Assembly (NCBI RefSeq): GCF_004337505.1
Contig: NZ_SJZI01000050.1
Location: 62,001-126,000 of the forward strand
DNA from: Flaviaestuariibacter flavus
GTDB lineage: Bacteria > Bacteroidota > Bacteroidia > Chitinophagales > Chitinophagaceae
Direction: 5' to 3'
Length of the DNA stretch: 64,000 nt
The notes under the pieces are model-generated. The model had not been told where the DNA came from, searched no databases, and saw nothing but the letters and a program-made list of their open reading frames with translations. A program made the position numbers and the translations under genes. This document shows positions 42,687-50,509 of the stretch, piece after piece. Positions within the stretch are counted from its first letter, which is position 1, and every line of letters begins with the position of its first letter.

Positions 42687-43973
42687 ATGAAGATCCCCAT
42701 CCGCTACCAGGCCGCGGCAGAAGCGCTTTCCATCATTCAATCGGGCAACCGCGTATTTGTACAGGGCAGCGCGCAGACGCCTACCTGCCTGCTCCGCGCC
42801 CTCGCCGCCGAAGCGCCGCGCCTCCGCAACGTGGAGCTGGTGTTCATCACCGTGTATGGGGATATGCATGTAAACCGGCCGGAGCTCGCTGAAAGCTTCC
42901 GGCTCAACTCCCTCTTCGTTTCGGCTTCCATCCGCAACGACGTGGCTGAAGGGCGCGCCGATTATGTGCCGGTGTTCCTGAGCGAGATCCCCAATCTGTT
43001 CAGCCAGGGCGTGCTGCCCATCGATGTGGCCCTGGTGCAGGTGTCGCCGCCCGACGCGCACGGCTACTGCTCACTGGGTGTGTCGGTGGATGTGGCCCGC
43101 TCGGCCGTCGATAATGCCCGCTATGTTATCGCGCAGGTCAACCCAAACGTGCCGCGCACCCACGGTGATGGTGTGGTTCACGCGAGCCGCTTTCATGCGC
43201 TGGTGGAATGCAAGGAACCCCTGTACGAGGCGCAGTTTGGCGGCAAGGCTACTGCCGATGACCTGAAGATCGGCGCGCACGTGGCCGGGCTCATCGATGA
43301 CCGCTCTACGCTCCAGATGGGCATCGGCGCCATTCCCGACGCCGTCCTGCGCTCGCTAACCGGGCATAAGGACCTCGGCATTCATACCGAGATGTGCTCA
43401 GACGGTATCGTTGATCTTGTTGAAAAAGATATCGTCACCAACCGCTACAAAAAGATCCATACCGGCAAGTCGGTCACCGGCTTTGCCCTCGGTACGCGCC
43501 GCCTGTATGACTACGTAAATGATAACCCGGCTTTCCAGTTTCTCGACATCGACTATGTAAACGACCCGCATATCATCCGCCGCAACCCGCGGGTGGTGGC
43601 CATCAACAGCGCCATCGAGATCGATCTTACCGGGCAGGTATGTGCCGACTCCATCGGCACCTGCCAGTATTCGGGCGTGGGCGGTCAGATGGACTTCATG
43701 CGCGGCGCGGCGCTCAGCGAGGGCGGCAAGCCCATCATCGCGCTGCCTTCACGTACGGCCAGGGGCGTGCCCCGCATCGTGCCTTTCCTGAAGCCCGGCG
43801 CGGGCGTGGTCACCACCCGCGCGCACATGCATTACGTGGTTACGGAATGGGGCGTGGCCTATCTCTATGGAAAAAACCTGCGGCAGCGTGCCAAAGCCCT
43901 CATCGCTATTTCCCACCCCGACGACCGCGAGGCGCTGGAGCGGGCCTGCTTTGAGCGATTCAGGATCTTTTAA
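42687..43973 (+). CDS. Acetyl-CoA hydrolase/transferase family protein
   Basis: Start ATG 42687 (MKIPIRYQAAAEALSIIQSG) gives 428 residues, the family's length; a GTG 24 nt upstream extends it. Family marks are MGIGAIPDAVLRSL, the catalytic glutamate stretch LGIHTEMCSDGIVDLV, and GVGGQMDFMRGAALSEGGKPIIALPS. It belongs with 4-hydroxybutyrate, succinate or acetate CoA-transferases, which move CoA between acids. The exact pair is not predictable here. The 42-bp hairpin array begins 20 bp after its stop. Confidence 0.92.
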   Translation: MKIPIRYQAAAEALSIIQSGNRVFVQGSAQTPTCLLRALAAEAPRLRNVELVFITVYGDMHVNRPELAESFRLNSLFVSASIRNDVAEGRADYVPVFLSEIPNLFSQGVLPIDVALVQVSPPDAHGYCSLGVSVDVARSAVDNARYVIAQVNPNVPRTHGDGVVHASRFHALVECKEPLYEAQFGGKATADDLKIGAHVAGLIDDRSTLQMGIGAIPDAVLRSLTGHKDLGIHTEMCSDGIVDLVEKDIVTNRYKKIHTGKSVTGFALGTRRLYDYVNDNPAFQFLDIDYVNDPHIIRRNPRVVAINSAIEIDLTGQVCADSIGTCQYSGVGGQMDFMRGAALSEGGKPIIALPSRTARGVPRIVPFLKPGAGVVTTRAHMHYVVTEWGVAYLYGKNLRQRAKALIAISHPDDREALERACFERFRIF

Positions 43974-43993
43974 CCGGTCTGCGGGTAAAGAAA

Positions 43994-44287
43994 AGGGCCA
44001 AACATTTGTGTTTGTCCCTTTCCGATCGTTGAAAAAGAAGCAAACATTCAGGATTTGTCCTTTTTTACTGATGAAGCGGGATCAAACAGTTTTGTTTGCT
44101 CCCTTCTTTCCCGGGAGTCGGGATAAATCAACTTTGATTGCTCCCGCCTCTTCCCGGAAATGGGACAAACCAGCTTTGTTTGCTCCCGCGTCTTCCTGGA
44201 AAAGGGATAAATCAACTTTGTTTGCTCCTTTTGCGGTGGGATGCCGGGTCAAACCTGTTCTGGTTACACCCGTTCATTACCTGTTGA
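43994..44287. repeat. Seven-unit tandem array, 42-bp period, each with a hairpin core
   Basis: Units start near 43994, 44036, 44078, 44120, 44162, 44204 and 44246 with exact 42-bp spacing. Most cores are near-palindromes of the form GGGA..AAC, loop, GTTTG.TCCC. Compensating changes are visible: AATC pairs with GATT in unit 4, and GGGT pairs with ACCC in unit 7. One plus-strand frame stays open through the array and would encode 14-residue repeats such as RDKSTLFAPF. The array fills the gap between two convergent genes and reaches into the last codons of the mscS-type gene. Confidence 0.85.
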
Positions 44288-45409
44288 CGGCTCATGACCG
44301 CCCGGGTTAGCCTGCCCTTCACCAGGAACGGGCTGCCCGGCAACTGTCGGTGTCCATCGCTGTTGCGGCAGGGCGCCCGGGTAATGTTCTTTGATATAAT
44401 TCAGCAGATGCTCGCGCACGGCACAGCGTAGGTCGAAGACGTTGCCCGAGCTGCTGCCGCTGACGAGCGCGCGTAGCTCCAGCACGTCGCGCTTTGCATC
44501 CGACACGATCAGGTTGCCCACGCGCTTGTCCCAGAGCGGGTGCGCGGCCACGAAGCGCAGGAACTCGGCGCGCACCGCTTCCACGGGCACCGAAAAGTCA
44601 ACATACAGGAATACCGTTCCCATCGTGTTGGCCGTGGTACGCGTCCAGTTCTGAAAGGGCTTTTCGAGGAAATAGGTAATGGGCAGCACGAGGCGGCGCT
44701 CGTCCCAGATGCGCACCACCACGTAAGTGAGCGTGATCTCCTCGATCCGGCCGAACTCGCCTTCCACCACCACCTCATCGTCGATGCGTATGGGCTGGGT
44801 AAAGGCGATCTGGAAGCCGGCCAGCAGGTTGGCCAGGGAGCGCTGCGCGGCGAAGCCGATGATGATGCCGCCCACACCGACGCCGGTAAGCAGGCCGGTG
44901 CCCAGTTTGCGCATCGAGCTGAACGTGAGCAGTACGGCACCGATAGTGAGCAGCACGATGATACTTCCGATCACGCGGCGAACATAAAGCAGCTGCGTCA
45001 GCAGGCGGCGCTGCCGCAGGTTGTTGGCCTGGTTGATGTTGATGCGGCGGTGGGCGAAGTCCTGGAATACACGGATAAACCGGATGAGCATCCACGAGAA
45101 CGTGAGGATGAGGGCGATCTCGAGGAAGTGCGCGGTATTGCGGTGGGCGGCAGCGCTGAGGCGCATATCGGGGCGCAACAGGTTGAGCATGAAAAAGGGC
45201 ACGAACACATTTACCGGGGCAGCCAGGTGCCGTACCAGCGAATTGAACAGGAAAAGACCCTGGATGTCTTTCTGCTGAAGCCGCGCCAGCAGCCACAGGA
45301 CGCCCGACAGCAGCAGCCCGGCCACCAGCGCGCTCCCGGTAATGGCGGCGTTCCAGCCCCAGTTGGAGAGGTGGTACCCGCGAAGCCAGTCGGTGAGCAG
45401 CTCATTCAT
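44264..45409 (-). CDS. Small-conductance mechanosensitive channel (MscS family)
   Basis: Start ATG 45409 (MNELLTDWLRGYHLSNWGWN) gives 381 residues. It has N-terminal helices at about 20-45, 65-85, 95-115 and 135-165. A pore-helix region follows with GTGLLTGVGVGGIIIGFAAQRSLANLLAGFQIAFTQPIRIDD, the MscS core, then the beta domain (VVVEGEFGRIEEITLTYVVVRIWDERRLVLP). It releases osmolytes during hypo-osmotic shock. The C-terminal 30 residues are disordered, and the final codons lie in the last unit of the 42-bp array. Confidence 0.94.
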   Translation of the reverse strand: MNELLTDWLRGYHLSNWGWNAAITGSALVAGLLLSGVLWLLARLQQKDIQGLFLFNSLVRHLAAPVNVFVPFFMLNLLRPDMRLSAAAHRNTAHFLEIALILTFSWMLIRFIRVFQDFAHRRININQANNLRQRRLLTQLLYVRRVIGSIIVLLTIGAVLLTFSSMRKLGTGLLTGVGVGGIIIGFAAQRSLANLLAGFQIAFTQPIRIDDEVVVEGEFGRIEEITLTYVVVRIWDERRLVLPITYFLEKPFQNWTRTTANTMGTVFLYVDFSVPVEAVRAEFLRFVAAHPLWDKRVGNLIVSDAKRDVLELRALVSGSSSGNVFDLRCAVREHLLNYIKEHYPGALPQQRWTPTVAGQPVPGEGQANPGGHEPSTGNERV

Positions 45410-45661
45410 GGCGGAGGGTGTTGCAAGATTCTTACCAGCGGGAGCTCGGGCCAAACCACCTGCCTTTGGCAAACATGCAGGGGAGATTACATGATTAACG
45501 AGTACATGATTACCTGAGTACATGAGGGAAAAGGCGCTTTTCCCTCTACCTCTAAAATCATGTACTCATGTATTCTGTAATCATTTGCTTACCCCTCACC
45601 ACATAATCCGCCTGCGGGCTCCCGGTTACAGAAAGCCCCGCTTTTATTGCGGGGCTTTTGC
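45410..45661. other. Intergenic palindrome and terminator
   Basis: GAGTACATGA (45516-45525) is inverted at 45558-45567, around a GGGAAAAG/CTTTTCCC hairpin (45526-45544). Further ATGATTA words lie outside. A terminator follows at 45632-45658. No gene is visible. Confidence 0.7.
45632..45658. terminator. Terminator of the BNR-repeat protein gene
   Basis: AAAGCCCCGC pairs with GCGGGGCTTT around a 7-base loop. Confidence 0.75.
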
Positions 45662-48247
45662 TTAGTCTTCCTCACCCGGCATGCCGGGCTCTTTCTCTTC
45701 CGTGGCGGGAGCCTTTTTCTCTTTTGCCCTGGCTTCTTTCTTCTTCAGCCAGTCGGGGTCTTTCTGGAGGCCCTGCACGTCTTCAAGCTTCGCGATGTAA
45801 AGACTGCGGCCGTGGGTGCCGAGCACGAGCTCGTTCTCGCGCTCCTGGATGGCGATGTCGTGCACGGGTACCGAGAGGGGGATGCCCGCCGTCCAGGCCA
45901 TAAAGTTCCTGCCGCGGTTGAAGGAAACGTAGATACCGCCATCGGTGCCCACGTAAAGGATATCGGGGTTCTTCGGGTCTTCGCGCACCACATTCACCGG
46001 CTCGTAGGGGAGGTCGGTGCCGATGGCGGTCCAGGTGGCGCCCCTATCTTCGGACACGTATAAATACGGGCGGAAGTCGTCGTTGCGGTAGCCGTTGAGC
46101 GCGGCATATACCCGCGGCTCGCTCCAGCGCGAGGCAATGATGCGGCTTACCCAGAGGCCCCTGGGCAGCTGCTGCTTCACCTTGCTCTTTTTGTCGCCCT
46201 CGTCGAGCGCCTTCCAGTTGTAGCCGGCGTCGTCGCTGCGATGCAGGCGGCCGTCGTCGGTGCCGGTGTAGAGCAGGCTGAAGCGCAGGGGCGACTCGGC
46301 GATGGTGGTGATGGTGCCGTAAGGAACATTGCCGCCTCCATCACCGCGGGTCATGTCGGGGCTTACCGGGATCAGCGTGTCAGCCTTGCTGAAGGAGCGG
46401 AACAGCTTGTTGCCACCGAAATAGACGATGTCGGGATTGTGCTTCGAAAGCAGCACCGGCGTTTGCCAGTTGAAGCGGTAGGGCCGCTCGCCCAGCGCGT
46501 GCACCGGTGTGATCCGCTTGTAGGTGCCCTGCGGCGCTGCACGGTTAAAGCGGCTGTAAGCGCCGAACTGCGAGCCGGCATAGGTGGTGGTGTTGTCGCG
46601 CGGGTCTACCTGCACCTGCATGCCGTCGCCGCCTACGATCTGCTTATAAGGATAGGAGCCGTTGTCGAGCCAGTCCATCGATTCGCGGTTGGTGGAAGGA
46701 CCGTACCATACACCGTTGTCCTGCAGCCCGCCATACACGTTGTAGGGTTTGGCGTCATCAACCGTAACGGAATAGAACTGGCCTACGGCGGGCGTATTGG
46801 CCTTGAACCAGTGCTCGCCGTTGTCATAGGTGATGTTGAGTCCGCCATCGTTGGCGTCGAAGATGTGGCTGTCGCGCGCCGGGTCGATCCAGGCATAGTG
46901 ATGGTCGGCGTGCACGTGCTCCTTGTCGATGTGTTTGAAAGTAGCGCCGCCGTCGGTGCTCAGGTCGATATTGAAGCCGGTGAGCACTACTTTCTTGTCG
47001 TCCGCAGGTGATACGAAGATCTTTCCGAAATAATAGCCGTAAGAGCTGAAGATGGGGAGCGGCTTCTGGTTGGTCTTGCGCCAGCTGGCGCCCGCGTCGT
47101 CGCTGCGGTATACCTCGGCGCCGATGGGTGTCGTTTCGAAACCGGTGTTCACGTAGAGGTAATCGTACAGCGCGTTTGGTTTCAGCGTGCCGTTGGAAAC
47201 CGACTCCAGAATATACTTGGCCGTATACCTGCGGTGCAGGTTGTTGCGCTTGAGGAAGGAGTCGAGCTTGCGGGCGTCGATGCGGGCAAACTCCTCAAGG
47301 GTGATGTTCTTGAAATTGCGCAGGTAGTATTTCGTGGTGTCGTTGAGCGTGGTGTCGGGCGATGGCGTCTGGTTGTCGAACACGATGTAGACGATCTTCG
47401 GGTTCTTCGGGTATACGGCCACGCCCATGCGGCCTACGTGCTCGCCGGAGGGAAGACCGGGCACACGCTTCCAGGTGTCGCCGCCGTCGGTGCTTTTGAA
47501 GAGGCCGCTGCCGGCGCCGGAGGCCACGAAGTTGTTGGCGCGCCGCGTGCGGTACCAGGCCGACGCATAAAGTTCGCGCGGGTCCTGCGGGTTGATGTCG
47601 ATGTCCACTACGCCGGTATTGTCGTCCACGTAAAGTGTCTGCTTCCAGCTGGCGCCGCCGTCGGTGGTCTTGTACACGCCGCGCTCGCGGTTGGGCGAAT
47701 ATAGATGACCCAGTACGGCTACCCAGGCCGTGTTGTCGTCGGTGGGGTGCAGCTGGATCTTACCGATGTGGTGCGACTCGGGCAGGCCGATATAGCGCCA
47801 GCTGCGGCCGCGGTCGGTGCTTTTGAACAGTCCCGTGCCGGCATAGGAGGAGCGGCTGCTGTTGACCTCGCCGGTGCCCACCCAGATGGTGCCGCTGCGC
47901 CAGTTGACGGCGATGGCGCCGATGGTGAGCGTGTGGGTGCTGTCGAAAACGGGGGTGAAGCTCTGCGCGTTGTTGTGGCTGTACCAGAGGCCGCCGGTGG
48001 CGTAGGCTACATACATTTCCGTCGGGTCGGCGGGGTTGACGGCGAGGTCCACCACGCGGCCGCTCATGATGCTGGGGCCGATATTGCGGAAGCGGACCGA
48101 GTCAAGCACGGAGGCGCGCTGGAGCACGGCCTTTCGTTCAAGGCCGCGCAGGCGCTCGGCGGCGGGGGTAGGGGCCTGGGCCTTTGTGAAAACTGTAACG
48201 ACAAGCAGTGCCGCGGTGAGGGCGGATTGAATTAATTTTAGGGGCAT
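45662..48247 (-). CDS. Large exported WD40/YVTN/BNR-like beta-propeller protein
   Basis: The 861-residue protein has a signal peptide (ALTAALLVVTVFTKAQA). It then carries many BNR/sortilin-type repeats with Asp-box features: GLFKSTDRGRSWRYIGLP, GVYKTTDGGASWKQTL, GLFKSTDGGDTWKRVPGLP, VYRSDDAGASWRKT, LHRSDDAGYNWKAL and LYVSEDRGATWTAIG. This family is often labelled glycosyl hydrolase, but no catalytic evidence is visible. The C-terminal 40 residues are Lys/Glu-rich. It starts only 12 bp from the divergent MORN-like gene. Confidence 0.88.
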   Translation of the reverse strand: MPLKLIQSALTAALLVVTVFTKAQAPTPAAERLRGLERKAVLQRASVLDSVRFRNIGPSIMSGRVVDLAVNPADPTEMYVAYATGGLWYSHNNAQSFTPVFDSTHTLTIGAIAVNWRSGTIWVGTGEVNSSRSSYAGTGLFKSTDRGRSWRYIGLPESHHIGKIQLHPTDDNTAWVAVLGHLYSPNRERGVYKTTDGGASWKQTLYVDDNTGVVDIDINPQDPRELYASAWYRTRRANNFVASGAGSGLFKSTDGGDTWKRVPGLPSGEHVGRMGVAVYPKNPKIVYIVFDNQTPSPDTTLNDTTKYYLRNFKNITLEEFARIDARKLDSFLKRNNLHRRYTAKYILESVSNGTLKPNALYDYLYVNTGFETTPIGAEVYRSDDAGASWRKTNQKPLPIFSSYGYYFGKIFVSPADDKKVVLTGFNIDLSTDGGATFKHIDKEHVHADHHYAWIDPARDSHIFDANDGGLNITYDNGEHWFKANTPAVGQFYSVTVDDAKPYNVYGGLQDNGVWYGPSTNRESMDWLDNGSYPYKQIVGGDGMQVQVDPRDNTTTYAGSQFGAYSRFNRAAPQGTYKRITPVHALGERPYRFNWQTPVLLSKHNPDIVYFGGNKLFRSFSKADTLIPVSPDMTRGDGGGNVPYGTITTIAESPLRFSLLYTGTDDGRLHRSDDAGYNWKALDEGDKKSKVKQQLPRGLWVSRIIASRWSEPRVYAALNGYRNDDFRPYLYVSEDRGATWTAIGTDLPYEPVNVVREDPKNPDILYVGTDGGIYVSFNRGRNFMAWTAGIPLSVPVHDIAIQERENELVLGTHGRSLYIAKLEDVQGLQKDPDWLKKKEARAKEKKAPATEEKEPGMPGEED

Positions 48248-48259
48248 ATCATTAACATT

Positions 48260-48985
48260 ATGCGTGCATCAAACATACGATTCCGGCGCTTGTTGCTGGC
48301 TGCGCTTTTACTGGTGTCGGTAAATAGCTTCGGGCAGTGGAAAAGCTACATTATTGGTAAGAAGGGGGACACCCTTAACCGCGTAGACCTCAAAGGCCGC
48401 CAGCAGGGGCCTTGGGTGATCCGCCAGGAGCCGCTCCGCGGCGAGCGGGGCTACGAGGAAGAAGGCTATTTCGAAGACGGGGCCCGTATGGGCAACTGGC
48501 GCCGCTTCAGCCTCGAGGGCGACCTGATGGCGATTGAAAGCTATCGCTGGGGCATGAAAGACGGCAAGCAGGTGTACTTCAACCTTGAAGGCCGGCCCAC
48601 GCGCGAGGAGATGTGGCGCGCCATCGATCCGAAGAGCCCCTACGACACCGTTCCCGTGCGCGACCTCAACGATCCCTCCAAGATCGTGCGCTACCAGATC
48701 GTGAAGGTGGAGCCTTCCTCCTACAAGCACGGCAAGTGGCGCTTTTACAGCGACCGCGACGGCCGCCTCGAAGACACGCAGGAGTGGGTGATGAACAAGC
48801 TGAAGACCGCCGACGACGAGCTCCTTCCCATCGAAGTGTCGGAAGGCGTGGAAGGCAAGCGGAACACGGTGAAGAAAGAAGACGCTCCGAAAGAAAAAGT
48901 AAAGCCCAAGGAAGTGATGGATTTTGAGAAGAAGCACTCCGGCAAGAAGAAATACGACGTCCGCGACGGCGCCACCGGCGGGTAA
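48260..48985 (+). CDS. Exported MORN/YwqK-like repeat protein
   Basis: The 241-residue protein has a signal peptide (LLLAALLLVSVNSFGQ). MORN-like motifs follow (GYFEDGARMGNWRRFSLEGDLMAIESYRWGMKDGKQVYFN; YKHGKWRFYSDRDGRLEDTQEW) of the YwqK antitoxin-like type common in Bacteroidota envelope proteins. The last 45 residues are Lys/Glu-rich. The function is unknown. It is divergent from the BNR protein with 12 bp between the starts. Confidence 0.78.
   Translation: MRASNIRFRRLLLAALLLVSVNSFGQWKSYIIGKKGDTLNRVDLKGRQQGPWVIRQEPLRGERGYEEEGYFEDGARMGNWRRFSLEGDLMAIESYRWGMKDGKQVYFNLEGRPTREEMWRAIDPKSPYDTVPVRDLNDPSKIVRYQIVKVEPSSYKHGKWRFYSDRDGRLEDTQEWVMNKLKTADDELLPIEVSEGVEGKRNTVKKEDAPKEKVKPKEVMDFEKKHSGKKKYDVRDGATGG
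48270..48277 (-). promoter_or_regulatory. -7 box (TATGTTTG) of the BNR protein gene, inside the divergent gene
   Basis: A perfect TAnnTTTG match on the minus strand lies within codons 4-6 of the MORN-like gene, 22 nt before the BNR protein start. Confidence 0.5.
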
Positions 48986-49134
48986 TTGGTTAATTGGTCT
49001 GTTGGTTAATTGGTAAGGGATTGCGGACGCAAATCAAACGAATTGAAAAGGGCTTCCACCAGGAAGCCCTTTTCAATTCAATATTTGGTAGGTCTGTTGG
49101 CGAAGAACAAGTTATCAATAGACCGATAGACTTT
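48986..49134. other. Intergenic word repeat and terminator
   Basis: TTAATTGGT-type words (48985-49016) lead into a terminator and are followed by TTTGGTAGGTCTGTTGG, a partial copy of the same words. No gene is visible. Confidence 0.6.
49040..49079. terminator. Bidirectional terminator with 18-bp stem
   Basis: GAATTGAAAAGGGCTTCC pairs exactly with GGAAGCCCTTTTCAATTC around an ACCA loop. It serves the convergent MORN-like and esterase genes. Confidence 0.85.
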
Positions 49135-49962
49135 TTACTTCCTCCGGTCGAAGTAATTCCGGAAATAGAGCAGCTGGTACTGGAGGGCATTATTCCAGTA
49201 GGTCCAGTCGTGCTTGCCCGGGCGCTCGGTGTAGTCGTGCGGGATCTTGAGCTCCAGGAGGCGCTTGTGAGCGTTCCGGCTCATTTCTACGATGAAGTCT
49301 TCGGTACCGCAGTCGATGATGATGGCCTGCGTGTCGCGGCGCGGCTTTTCAATTTCGGCAAACATGGAATATTCGCGGTAGCGGGCCGTGTTGGTGGTGT
49401 CGCCGAGCAGCTTTTGTACGCCGTAGGTCGGTGCCTTGATGTATTCGATGGCCAGGGCGCCGCTCATGGAGCCGATGGCACCGAAGAAGCCGGAATGGCG
49501 CAGGCCGAGGTAGAGCCCGCCGTGGCCGCCCATGCTGAGGCCGGTGATGGCGCGGCCGCTGCGTTCCCTGATGACGTTGTATTTGCTTTCGATAAAGGCC
49601 GGTATCTCGGTGGCCACATAGGTCTCAAAGCGCATCGTCGGGTCTTCGGGGCTGTCGAGGTACCAGCCGGCATAGGCGCCGTCGGGGCATACCACCACGA
49701 TGTTGTAGCGGTCGGCGTATTCGGTGAGGCGGGTCTTCTGTACCCAGTTGCTGTAGTTGCCGGTGAGGCCGTGGAGGAGGTACACAGTGGGGAAGGCCTC
49801 CTTTGATTTCTTATACGAAGCGGGCTTCACCACCACGCACTTATAGGCGCGTTTCATGGCGGCGGAGGGGATGGAGAGGGTGTCGACTTCGGCGGCTTGG
49901 GCGGTCAGTGCTGTTCCGAGCAACACCAACGCTGCCAACAGGAGTTTGAATTTTGAATACAT
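49135..49962 (-). CDS. Secreted esterase, alpha/beta-hydrolase (esterase D / PF00756 type)
   Basis: The 275-residue protein has a signal peptide (LLLAALVLLGTALTAQA). It has the esterase pattern: VYLLHGLTGNYSNWVQ (oxyanion loop), GLSMGGHGGLYLGL (nucleophile serine), a late aspartate (IIDCGTEDFIVE) and a histidine (GKHDWTYWNNAL). Relatives include S-formylglutathione hydrolases and feruloyl/acetylxylan esterases; the substrate is open. A TATCTTTA box ends 4 nt before the start. Confidence 0.92.
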   Translation of the reverse strand: MYSKFKLLLAALVLLGTALTAQAAEVDTLSIPSAAMKRAYKCVVVKPASYKKSKEAFPTVYLLHGLTGNYSNWVQKTRLTEYADRYNIVVVCPDGAYAGWYLDSPEDPTMRFETYVATEIPAFIESKYNVIRERSGRAITGLSMGGHGGLYLGLRHSGFFGAIGSMSGALAIEYIKAPTYGVQKLLGDTTNTARYREYSMFAEIEKPRRDTQAIIIDCGTEDFIVEMSRNAHKRLLELKIPHDYTERPGKHDWTYWNNALQYQLLYFRNYFDRRK

Positions 49963-50024
49963 GCGCTAAAGATAGCAGCGGATGGCAAATTTTTCCGGTG
50001 GACAAGCGCATTTGTACTGGCGGA

Positions 50025-50360
50025 TCAATCCTGCACAAACCGCAATTGCACACCTTTCTGCTCAAGCCATTCCACCAGTTCCTGCACACCCTCCGGTGTG
50101 CGGGCGATGCGTGATGGATCTGTTGCAAGTACCACATCATATTGCTTCGACCCGTTTTCGATATTCGCGCGCAGGCGGCTCAGTTCGGCGCGTTCCGAAA
50201 ACGCGGAGCCGCCGCCTACCTGGTCACCATAGATATCGTCCGGGTCAACATGGTAGTTGCCGGCGGCAGCCTGCTTCAGTTTCAGGATCTGGTCGCAGAC
50301 GTTGGCTTCGGAGGAGCAGCGGGCGAGCAGGGCGGCACGGCGTTTAATATGATCGGTCAT
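50025..50360 (-). CDS. Stand-alone serine-recombinase catalytic domain
   Basis: Start ATG 50360 (MTDHIKRRAALLARCSSEAN) gives 111 residues. The sequence fits the resolvase N-terminal domain: LLARCSS at the place of YARVS (Arg and nucleophile Ser kept), GGGSAFSERAELSRLRANIENGSKQYDVVLATDPSRIAR in the middle (active-site arginines kept, the usual Asp of LDR replaced by Ser), and ELVEWLEQKGVQLRFV at the end. It stops there, with no DNA-binding domain. It could be a decayed recombinase or a small protein reusing the fold. No other mobile-element feature adjoins it. Confidence 0.72.
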   Translation of the reverse strand: MTDHIKRRAALLARCSSEANVCDQILKLKQAAAGNYHVDPDDIYGDQVGGGSAFSERAELSRLRANIENGSKQYDVVLATDPSRIARTPEGVQELVEWLEQKGVQLRFVQD

Positions 50361-50463
50361 GCTTATCTTTTTATCCGGCAGTTGCTGATCGCGATGCATT
50401 CGACCATTCGTTACCGGATGCCAAAGCTATCAACAAAAGCCCAGGTGGCGGGTAACATAACGA

Positions 50464-50491
50464 AAAAGGCCACCGCGTGCGGTGGCCTTTT
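50464..50491. terminator. Terminator of the M1 peptidase gene
   Basis: AAAAGGCCACCGC pairs with GCGGTGGCCTTTT around a 2-base loop. It lies 19 bp past the peptidase stop on the minus strand. Confidence 0.85.
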
Positions 50492-50509
50492 GTATCGTAA
50501 AAGATCGGC

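Noticed and set aside
43994..44287. CRISPR array
   Set aside because: Units are diverged from one another, the intervening stretches are about 16 bp and resemble each other, and no cas gene is present. It is a tandem hairpin array.
43867..44310. 147-codon protein spanning the end of the CoA-transferase gene and the hairpin array
   Set aside because: Not annotated as a gene: its start lies inside another gene, no promoter or start signal is visible, and hairpin pairing explains part of the constraint. The open 14-residue repeat frame is kept as a finding.
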